From contig JBBSLP010000053.1 of assembly GCA_038255145.1 (NCBI GenBank), positions 1 to 44,661 of the forward strand: a DNA stretch of 44,661 bases. Reading direction: 5' to 3'. This document shows, piece after piece, positions 32,599 through 39,747 of this stretch (position 1 is its first letter; every line of letters begins with the position of its first letter). The DNA comes from WHTX01 sp038255145. GTDB lineage: Bacteria > Actinomycetota > Acidimicrobiia > Acidimicrobiales > CAIXPF01. The notes beneath the pieces were generated by a model. The model did not search any database and was not told where the DNA came from. It was given only the letters and a program-made list of their open reading frames with translations. The translations under genes and the position numbers were made by a program.

Positions 32599-34094
32599 GC
32601 GTCCTGCCCCCCTCGTGGCGCGCGGCACCGGGGTTGTCGGCTGACGGCCGCGGCCCCCTCCTTCCCGGCGGTCGCCCCGACAAGGGCGACGGCACGCGGT
32701 TGGTCTCGAGCTGGTGGTTGCACCCGGGCGCTGCGGTGGTGGCACTGGTGGTCCCCACGCTGCTCGTGGCCCTGCTGACCTCGCCCGAGACGTACCGCGA
32801 GGCGTGGCGGACGCCCAAGTGGGTGTCGATGGACACGGTGGCGCTCGTCGGCCCCGCCCTCGCCGCCCTGGTGCTGGGGTGCGTGGCCGGTGGGTGCCTC
32901 GTGCGACGCGGCCGACCGGGGACGGCCCCGTGGCCGACCCTCAGCCCCGGGACCGAGGCTACGCTGCGGCGGGCCTTCCCCATCCTCATCCGGATCACCT
33001 TCGCGGCCTACGCCCTGTGGGGCCTGGCCTTGTTGGCCCGGGGCATCACGCCCTGGGGCCTGGTCGACATGGCCAGGTCGGGGCAGATCTACGACAGCGC
33101 GCTGCGCGACAGGCTCCGTGGCATCAGCGGGGTCACGACCCTGACCCAGGTCGGCGTGGCCGCCGTCATCGTGGGTGCCGTGCTCGACGCCCGGCAACGC
33201 TCCCGGGCCATTCGGCGCAGTCTGCTGATCCTGCTAGCCATCGCCGCAGCCCGTAGCTACTTCCTGGCCGAGCGCCTGGCCATCATCGAGCTGGCCGTCC
33301 CCTGGTTGGTCGTGCGGGGGGCAGTGGCCGCCGGCAGCCCTTCGCGGCACCGCCGGCGCCTCGTGCAGTTCGCCCCGCTGCTGGCGGTGCCCCTGCTGTT
33401 CGCCGTCTTCGCCGGCTTCGAGCTGTCCCGCAGCTGGAGCTACTTCTCGTCGACGTCCCAGCAGAGCTACTCCAGCTTCGCCGTGTCCCGGCTGCTCGGT
33501 TACTACACGACCAGCTACAACAACGGCCAGGTCCTCTACGACCACTACCGGTGGGACGCCCAGCTCCCTTATTACAGCGTCGAGTTCTTCTGGAGCTTCC
33601 CGGCCGTCCAGTCCGTAGTTCCCTACGAGCGGGTGACCGCGCCGACGCCGCCGGCCGACCGACCCCGCTACGAGGACGTGCTGGCCCGCTACGCCAACCC
33701 CGAGTTCAACAGCCCCAACGGCCTGGTGGCCCCGGCGGTCGACTTCGGGCCTGTCGGGGGCATCGCTTTCCTGGCCGTGGCCGGCGTCGCCGCCGGAGCC
33801 GCGTACCAGAGCTTCCGGCGGAGCCGCACCATCGGGATGCTGCTCTACCCCGCTATCTTCACCGGGTTGCTGGAGCTGCCACGCGAGCTGTATTGGACCC
33901 TGGGCCGCAACCTCCCGGTGTGGGTGGCGCTCGTCGCCGTGCTGTGGGCGGTGGGCCGACAGGCTCGCGACCGCGCCCGTTCGGGCGCAAGGGCTCCGGA
34001 GACGGCGGACACCGACGCAGTCGGGCCGTCCACCGGCCGAGCTCTCGTCCCGAGCGGCGCTGGCGGCACACCGTCCCTGTGGAGGCCGAGATGA
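32595..34094 (+). CDS. wzy: Wzy-like O-antigen/oligosaccharide repeat-unit polymerase
   Basis: Product of 499 aa with about ten hydrophobic segments (first WWLHPGAAVVALVVPTLLVA near 40) and a large loop between the late segments (about 265-370) rich in Ser, Tyr and Pro (SYFSSTSQQSYSSFAVSRLL; YERVTAPTPPADRPRYEDVL). This is the usual layout of Wzy polymerases, which join flipped repeat units outside the membrane. Sequence is weakly conserved in the family, so the call leans on topology and position. ATG 32595 overlaps the PGT stop as ATGA, and the gene itself overlaps the next. Confidence 0.75.
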   Translation: MSVLPPSWRAAPGLSADGRGPLLPGGRPDKGDGTRLVSSWWLHPGAAVVALVVPTLLVALLTSPETYREAWRTPKWVSMDTVALVGPALAALVLGCVAGGCLVRRGRPGTAPWPTLSPGTEATLRRAFPILIRITFAAYALWGLALLARGITPWGLVDMARSGQIYDSALRDRLRGISGVTTLTQVGVAAVIVGAVLDARQRSRAIRRSLLILLAIAAARSYFLAERLAIIELAVPWLVVRGAVAAGSPSRHRRRLVQFAPLLAVPLLFAVFAGFELSRSWSYFSSTSQQSYSSFAVSRLLGYYTTSYNNGQVLYDHYRWDAQLPYYSVEFFWSFPAVQSVVPYERVTAPTPPADRPRYEDVLARYANPEFNSPNGLVAPAVDFGPVGGIAFLAVAGVAAGAAYQSFRRSRTIGMLLYPAIFTGLLELPRELYWTLGRNLPVWVALVAVLWAVGRQARDRARSGARAPETADTDAVGPSTGRALVPSGAGGTPSLWRPR

Positions 34095-35371
34095 CCCTGC
34101 CCCTGTCGTGGTTGCTGTTGGCCACCCACGTGCCTGGTGACGGCAAGGGTGGCGGCATGGCTCGCTACGTCGTCGAGCTGGCCCGGGCCCTGGAGGCTCA
34201 CGACGAGGTCGAGCTGAGCGTGCTGGCGTCGCCCGGCGCAGCCGAGGTGCTGCGCGACGAGCTCTGCCTGCCCCAATCGCGACTTGTCCTATCCCCCACG
34301 GACCACACCCTGGTCAACGCCCTCGGCGAGCGAAGCGGGCTGGTCCCCGCGAGTCTGCGTCACGGCTTCGACGTCGTCCACGGCACCAAGCACCTGGTGC
34401 CCCGGCGCACCCCGGCGCTGCGGGTGCTCACCGTGCACGACACCATCCTGCTCGACCGGCCCCAGGACTTCGGCGCTCTCAAGCGGCACCTGCTGAAGGG
34501 CCCGTACCTGGCGTCGATGGCCGACGCCGACCTGCTGCTGGCGGTGAGCGCTGCTTCGGCGCGAGCGGCGGACCGCTGGGTCCCGGGAGCCTGGGGACGC
34601 ACGACTGTGGTCCCCTTGGCCGTGGCCAGCCGACTGCTCGAGGCGCGGCCCGAGCCGGTCGCCGGCCTCGAAGCCGGCCGCTGCGCACTCGTGGTCTCGG
34701 ACTTCACAGCCCGTAAGAACGTGTCGTTCCTGTTGCGGGCGTGGCCCCGGGTGGTGGCCCGCCGAGCCGGCGCCACCCTGGTGGTGGTCGGCCCGCGACC
34801 CGCCCCGGGCTCTACCGCCCACGAGGACCTGGTGACGGCCGAGCGAGCCGGCGGTGTGGTCCACCTGGGCTTCGTGGCCGACGCCCAACTGCGCTGGCTC
34901 TACGAGCACGTGGCCCTGACCGTGTGCCCCAGCGTGGTCGAAGGCTTCGGCCTGCCCACACTGGAGGCGGTGACCTTCCACAGCCCTGTGCTGGCGTCGA
35001 CCGACCCGGCCATGGCCGAAGCGGCCGGGGGTCGGGCCACCACCCTGCCACTGGGGGACGTCGGAGCCTGGGTCGACGATATCGTGAACGCCCTCGGGGT
35101 GCCCCGCCGACCTGTCGTCAGCCCCTCCGAACCTCGGCGGTGGACCGACGTGGCGGCAGAGACGGTAGCCGCGGTGCGCGCCAGGTTGGCGGGCACGTCG
35201 CCGGGTGCGCCCGCGCCCGGGGCAGCACCGTTCGGCCGGGGCGGTCAGGGCTGGCCGCCGGCCCGATGGGACGAAGGTAGGCCGGGACGGGCACCCACCG
35301 CCCGGTCCGGGAACGAAGGCGACGTCGGCCTGCGGCCGTCGTCAGGCGAGGGAAGGCTCGACGGACGTTGA
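34091..35371 (+). CDS. GT4-family glycosyltransferase
   Basis: Product of 426 aa. Its N-terminal HVPGDGKGGGMARYVVELARAL near residue 13 is the usual GT4 glycine loop. Also seen: VVHGTKHLVPRRTPALRVLT, the donor-side ALVVSDFTARKNVSFLLRAW near 200, and the E-x7-E motif in VVEGFGLPTLEAVTFHSPV near 281. The last 60 residues are Gly/Pro/Arg-rich and probably disordered. ATG 34091 overlaps the polymerase stop as ATGA. The frame runs open far upstream, but inside the polymerase gene, so that is shadow. Confidence 0.88.
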   Translation: MTLPLSWLLLATHVPGDGKGGGMARYVVELARALEAHDEVELSVLASPGAAEVLRDELCLPQSRLVLSPTDHTLVNALGERSGLVPASLRHGFDVVHGTKHLVPRRTPALRVLTVHDTILLDRPQDFGALKRHLLKGPYLASMADADLLLAVSAASARAADRWVPGAWGRTTVVPLAVASRLLEARPEPVAGLEAGRCALVVSDFTARKNVSFLLRAWPRVVARRAGATLVVVGPRPAPGSTAHEDLVTAERAGGVVHLGFVADAQLRWLYEHVALTVCPSVVEGFGLPTLEAVTFHSPVLASTDPAMAEAAGGRATTLPLGDVGAWVDDIVNALGVPRRPVVSPSEPRRWTDVAAETVAAVRARLAGTSPGAPAPGAAPFGRGGQGWPPARWDEGRPGRAPTARSGNEGDVGLRPSSGEGRLDGR

Positions 35372-37218
35372 TCAACGGAAGCGGTCCCACCAGCAACGGC
35401 GGTCGGCGGCATAGCGCCCCGCCCGTCGATGACGATGCCCGCGTGCTGGACGTGGGGAGGGCGTTGCGAGACATCCGCAGGCGTTGGTGGCTGGTGCTCC
35501 TGCTCCCCATCGTGGCCGTCGCCGGCTCCCTGGCCCTGACCTCGACGCAGTCGAAGCGCTACGCGTCGATGGCCTCCGTGCTGTTCACCAACGGCGCCGC
35601 CAGCTTCCCGGGATCGTCGGGCGACCTGGCCGGGGAACCGGCGCGCTTCCTGCAGACCCAGGCCGAGGTCGTCCTGAGCGCGCCGGTCCGCGACGCCGCT
35701 GAGGCCGCCGCCGGCGGGTCCTTCGACTACGCCGTCGACCCGGTCTTCGACGCCGACGTGCTCGAGGTCCACGCCACGGCAGCGACAGCCGAACTGGCCG
35801 CCGCCGGCGCCAATGCTGCGGTGAAGGCCTACCTGGAACTGCGTGGCGCCCAGGCCGAGGCCGGCCGTGAGGCTGCCACCACCCAACTGTCAGCCCAGAT
35901 CACCACCCTGGACGGCCAGATCGCCGCCATCGACCAGCAGGCCGCCGGCGCGGCGGGGGCCGCCGGCCTGGCCGGCCTCCAGCAGCAGCGGGGCGCCCTG
36001 GTCGATGCCCGAGCCCAGATGCGAGTGGCCCTGGCTCGCGGTGACCAACCTCTCGCCGCCACGGGCCTGGCCGCAGCCATCACCGGGCTCGACGCCGAAA
36101 TCGTCGGCCTGGACGCCCAGATCACCGCCGCCGCGGCCGCCGCACCACCAACCGCCGCACTCGACCAGCAGCGTGCCTCCCTGGTGACGTCCAGGACCGA
36201 TCTCCAGAACCGGCTGAACAGCTACAGCGTCGATGCGGCTCTGGCCGCAGACAGCATCAGAGTGCTGGCGCCCGCCGAAGTACAGGGCCAGCCCACCTCC
36301 CCCCACCCGCTGCGCAGCGCCGCCTTCGCCCTGGTGGTGGGCATGCTCGCCGGTCTCGGTCTGGCCCTGCTCATCGGCCGCGCGTCGCGTCCGGTCGGTC
36401 CCTCCGAGGACCTGCGCGGTGGCCTGCCCGGCGTGCCCGTGCTGGCCGAGCTGGGTGGCCACTCCCGCAACGGACTCCGACCTGGAGCTGCGGCGACGAC
36501 GACGGGGGGCAGCGAGCTGCGGGCTGCGCTGACCGACCCGGACACCGTGCGGCCGCCCCGACGCATCCAGATCACCAGCTCGGTGGGCATCCTGGACACC
36601 AGCGTCGTGGCTGCCGACCTAGCCGCCGCCTTCGCGGAGGCCGGCTTGCGCGCCCTGGTCGTTGATTGCAACCTCCGCCGCCCGGGGCTGGCTGCGGCTC
36701 TGGGCCTCCATGGCTACGACGGGGTGTGCGAAGTTCTGCAAGGCGAGGCCGTGCTGACCGACGTGGTGCTGGGCGCCCCCGGGCGGTCGCTGGGTGCTCT
36801 CACCGCAGGGCGGGCCGGCGCCACGGCAGACGATCTGCTCGGGGGGGTGGCCTTCGAACAGATGCTGGCTGAACTGAGCCGGGACTGCGACGTGCTGGTC
36901 GTGGACACCCCGGCGGTGGGTGACTCCGCTGATGCCGTGCGGGTGTCAGGCCTGGTCGACACCACCCTGGTGGTCGCCGCCTCCGGTCGCACCTCGATGG
37001 ACGCAGTGCGTGAGGCCCTCGACCTGCTCGAGCGGGCCGGCGCCAACGTCGGGGGCCTGGTGCTCATCGAGGACGACGATGCCCCGCGCGGCGGCGCCAC
37101 CCATGCATCGCGTGTCGCCGTGCCCACCACGGGTGCGCCGACGAAGTCGGCGCCACGGGCCGATCTCGACGTGTCCGACGTCGACGATAGGCAGCTGCGC
37201 TACGGCACCCCCGGCTAG
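35368..37218 (+). CDS. Wzz/Wzc-like chain-length and kinase-type protein with degenerate P-loop
   Basis: Product of 616 aa. It has the polysaccharide co-polymerase layout: first membrane segment RRWWLVLLLPIVAVAGSLAL near 38-58, an extracytoplasmic Ala/Gln-rich helical part (60-305), a short Pro-rich stretch, and a second segment SAAFALVVGMLAGLGLALLIG near 314-334. A cytoplasmic BY-kinase-like ATPase follows (about 395-580). Walker A' (ALVVDCNLRRPGL near 428) and Walker B (DVLVVDTPAVGDSADAV near 508) are clear. The P-loop, however, reads ITSSVGILDTSVVAADLA near 400 instead of the usual PGEGKST, so the ATP-binding Lys is missing. The C-terminal tail has one Tyr, not a Tyr cluster. The start TTG 35368 overlaps the upstream stop as TTGA. 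Export and chain-length control of the glycan are inferred. Confidence 0.85.
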   Translation: MINGSGPTSNGGRRHSAPPVDDDARVLDVGRALRDIRRRWWLVLLLPIVAVAGSLALTSTQSKRYASMASVLFTNGAASFPGSSGDLAGEPARFLQTQAEVVLSAPVRDAAEAAAGGSFDYAVDPVFDADVLEVHATAATAELAAAGANAAVKAYLELRGAQAEAGREAATTQLSAQITTLDGQIAAIDQQAAGAAGAAGLAGLQQQRGALVDARAQMRVALARGDQPLAATGLAAAITGLDAEIVGLDAQITAAAAAAPPTAALDQQRASLVTSRTDLQNRLNSYSVDAALAADSIRVLAPAEVQGQPTSPHPLRSAAFALVVGMLAGLGLALLIGRASRPVGPSEDLRGGLPGVPVLAELGGHSRNGLRPGAAATTTGGSELRAALTDPDTVRPPRRIQITSSVGILDTSVVAADLAAAFAEAGLRALVVDCNLRRPGLAAALGLHGYDGVCEVLQGEAVLTDVVLGAPGRSLGALTAGRAGATADDLLGGVAFEQMLAELSRDCDVLVVDTPAVGDSADAVRVSGLVDTTLVVAASGRTSMDAVREALDLLERAGANVGGLVLIEDDDAPRGGATHASRVAVPTTGAPTKSAPRADLDVSDVDDRQLRYGTPG

Positions 37219-37294
37219 GCAAAGGCGATCTGCGGGCCTACCCCGGACCCACCCCCAGACCCGACGAAGCCAGCAACGGGCGGCCACGACGGGA

Positions 37295-37329
37295 ACCGCC
37301 CCGGTCCCCCGCGCAGGGACCGGGGCGGT
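37295..37329 (+). terminator. hairpin terminator of the wba-wzy-wzc operon
   Basis: ACCGCCCCGGTCCC (37295-37308) and GGGACCGGGGCGGT (37316-37329) form a perfect 14-bp stem with a 7-nt loop, 77 bp after the wzc stop. No T-run follows, which is common in high-GC actinobacteria. Confidence 0.75.
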
Positions 37330-37371
37330 GTCGCGCCGACGACGTGCATCGACGGGCAGGATGCTCCTATG

Positions 37372-38418
37372 GATGTCAAGGGGTGGTTGCGGGGCTGAGG
37401 TCGGTCTGGATGGCGGTGTAGACCTCGCGGGCGATGTAGCGCTTGAGGCAGCGGATGATGTCCTTCTTCGACTTGCCTTCGCTGGTGCGTCGCTCGACGT
37501 AGACGCGGGGTGACGGGGTTCCAGCGGAGCCGGCACAACACGATGCGGTAGAGGGCGACGTTGGCGTCTCGGTCCCCGCCTCGGTCGAGGCGGTGGTGGT
37601 TCTGTGCCTTGCCGGACGAGGCAGGGATGGGCGCGACGCCGCAGAGACGCGCGACAGCGGCTTCGCTGGGGATGCACTGGGGGGTGTCTCCTGCGGTGAC
37701 GAGGAGCTGGCCGGCGAGGTCGTCGTCGAGCTCGGTGATCTCAGCTTCGAGGGCCTCGACCCGCCCCGCGATGGAGGCCAACGTGCGCTTGGTCGCTGCG
37801 GTCGGGTCGGTGAGCCGGCCCGGTCGCGGGGCCCGCTTCGCGAACGGTGACGGTGTCGTCGCGGGCTGGTCGCAGGCGGGCGGAGGTCGTGACGAGCCGG
37901 CGGCCCTCCAGGCCGGCGAGTTGTGGGCGTAGCGTGTCGGGGGCGGTCACGATCAGGCACTTGAGCTGGGTCAACGCCTTTGCTCATGCGTCGGATCGCG
38001 CCGGTGCGGGCCACACGTAGGACCCGGACCGATTCGACGTCACCCGTGCGGGTCTTCGGGGTGCCCGATGCCCGACCCGACGCGGCGACACGGGCGGCGG
38101 CGTACGCGTCGATGGGGTCGGACTTGCCCTGATCGCGGCGGGTCTTGCGGTCGGGCCGATCGACGTCGACCACGGTGACGTGCTCGACGGTGAGGAACCG
38201 GGCGAGTCCCGCCCCATACGCGCCGGTGCCCTCGGCGCCGGCCAGGGTGAGAGGCCCGAACGCGTTCGCCCAGGCGAGCAGGGCCTTGGACCCGGCGGGG
38301 GTGGTGTCGAAGCTGGCCTGGCCGAGGTGACGACCGACCGGGTCGATCACCGCGGCGACATGGAACTCGGCGATCGATGACCACCAACGACGCACCCGCC
38401 GGGCCGCTGCTTGACACA
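37372..38418 (-). mobile_element. decayed IS110-family insertion sequence
   Basis: About 1.05 kb with a frameshifted IS110-type transposase gene and a short inverted match TGTCAAG (37374-37380) / CTTGACA (38410-38416) near its two ends, as in elements with subterminal repeats. It lies between the terminator of the wzc operon and the next glycosyltransferase gene. Exact ends are not certain. Confidence 0.7.
37376..38395 (-). pseudogene. IS110-family transposase, frameshifted
   Basis: The N-terminal DEDD-type domain is readable from 38395 (VAAVIDPVGRHLGQASFDTT; LAGAEGTGAYGAGLARFL; KSDPIDAYAAARVA). The frame breaks near 37975 (continues as TQLKCLIVTAPDTLRPQL), again near 37850, where the C-terminal transposase_20-like part follows (DDLAGQLLVTAGDTPQCIPS; CGVAPIPASSGKAQNHHRLD), and once more near 37510 (TSEGKSKKDIIRCLKRYIAR) before the stop at 37376. 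With at least three breaks it cannot make an intact protein. Confidence 0.85.
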
Positions 38419-38558
38419 GAGGCGCAATGAGGTCACGTCGATCACGAGCAGGCGCACGGGGCGAGCGTCCTACCGGTCGACGAATCCCGTTCAGGACACG
38501 AAGCCAGTCAGGCGCTGGTCAGACCGGCGGTGCGCTGGCCCAACCCCCATTGTCACTG

Positions 38559-39632
38559 TCAGGCGGCGTCGAGGTGAGCCCGGAAACGGCGGATGAAGTG
38601 GTCCTTGGAGAACGGGGTCGCCGCCGATCGCAGGACGTCCTCGTCCCACGTGTGGTCGAGGCAGGCTTGGATCGCGTCGGCCACCGAACCTACGGACTGC
38701 TCGGCGAAGAGCTGGCCGGTCACACCCGGCGAGACCGTGTCGAGGGCACCGCCTACGCCGTACGCCACCACCGGGCACCCGGCGGCGTGGGCCTCGACGG
38801 GCACGATCCCGAAGTCCTCCTCGCCGGGGAAGAGCAGGGCGCTGGCGCCCGCCAGCAGCCCGGCGTAGGCCTCGTCGCTGACCCTGCCCACGAAGCGCAC
38901 CGTGGGGCCGGCCATGGCCCGTAGCGCCTCGGCCTCGGGACCGTCACCGGCCACCACCAGGGGCATGCCCAGCTGGTTGGCGGCGGCGATGGCGAGGTCG
39001 AAGCGCTTATAGGCGACCAACCGACCGAAGGCCAGCAAGTGGCCGGCCGGGCGGCGGGAGGTGTGCAGGAACCGCTCGGTGTCGACGGGGGGGTGGATGA
39101 CGGTAGAACACCGCCCGTAAGCGGTGCCGACCCGCTCGGCAATGGTCGTCGAGTTGACCACGAAGTCGTCCACCGAGCGCGATGCGGCCCGGTCCCAGCG
39201 GCGCAGCAGCGGCGCCACCCCCTTGGTGGTCACGGCCTCGGAGAGGGGCAGGCGGGCATGCTCGAGATCGGGTCGCCAGGCCAGGCGCATGGGGGTGTGG
39301 CAGTAGGCCACCTGGCGGCCTTCGAAGCCCCAGCCCGCAGCGGTGGCCGCGAAGTGGCTGCTGGTGATGAGCAGGTCGACGTCACCAGGTCGATAGCACA
39401 TCCAGCCGGCCATGATGGCGGGGGCCAGCTGCTTCCATCGGGTGCGGGCGCCGGGGATGGCATCCACGAACAGGCGGCGCACCGGTCGGTCGGGCAGGTA
39501 GCGCGCAAGGGTGGCGGGATCGGCCACTGCGGTCACCAGCTCGGCCTCGGGGAACATCTCGGCCAGGGCCAGGAACGTCTTGTCGCTCCCGCCCATGACC
39601 GTGAACCACTCGTGCGCGATGACGACCCGCAA
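38559..39632 (-). CDS. GT4-family glycosyltransferase
   Basis: Product of 357 aa. The N-terminus MRVVIAHEWFTVMGGSDKTF followed by LALAEMFPEAELVTAV is typical of mannosyl/rhamnosyltransferase-like GT4 enzymes. Also seen: VAYCHTPMRLAW near 115, LLAFGRLVAYKRFDLAIAAA near 205, and the E-x7-E motif in FPGEEDFGIVPVEAHAAGCP near 275. The start is TTG 39632. It lies alone between the IS110 remnant and the beta-helix gene, whose start lies to the right; the 115-bp gap upstream may or may not hold its own promoter. Confidence 0.88.
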   Translation of the reverse strand: MRVVIAHEWFTVMGGSDKTFLALAEMFPEAELVTAVADPATLARYLPDRPVRRLFVDAIPGARTRWKQLAPAIMAGWMCYRPGDVDLLITSSHFAATAAGWGFEGRQVAYCHTPMRLAWRPDLEHARLPLSEAVTTKGVAPLLRRWDRAASRSVDDFVVNSTTIAERVGTAYGRCSTVIHPPVDTERFLHTSRRPAGHLLAFGRLVAYKRFDLAIAAANQLGMPLVVAGDGPEAEALRAMAGPTVRFVGRVSDEAYAGLLAGASALLFPGEEDFGIVPVEAHAAGCPVVAYGVGGALDTVSPGVTGQLFAEQSVGSVADAIQACLDHTWDEDVLRSAATPFSKDHFIRRFRAHLDAA

Positions 39633-39747
39633 GCACTGACCTCCGCCGTTGCCCCCGACCCCGCAGCCTGGGCTTACGAGCCTAGCGGCCGGCGACCTCC
39701 CCTCCTGTCCGCCTGCATCATCGGCCCGGCCGGTAGGGCGGCCGGCC

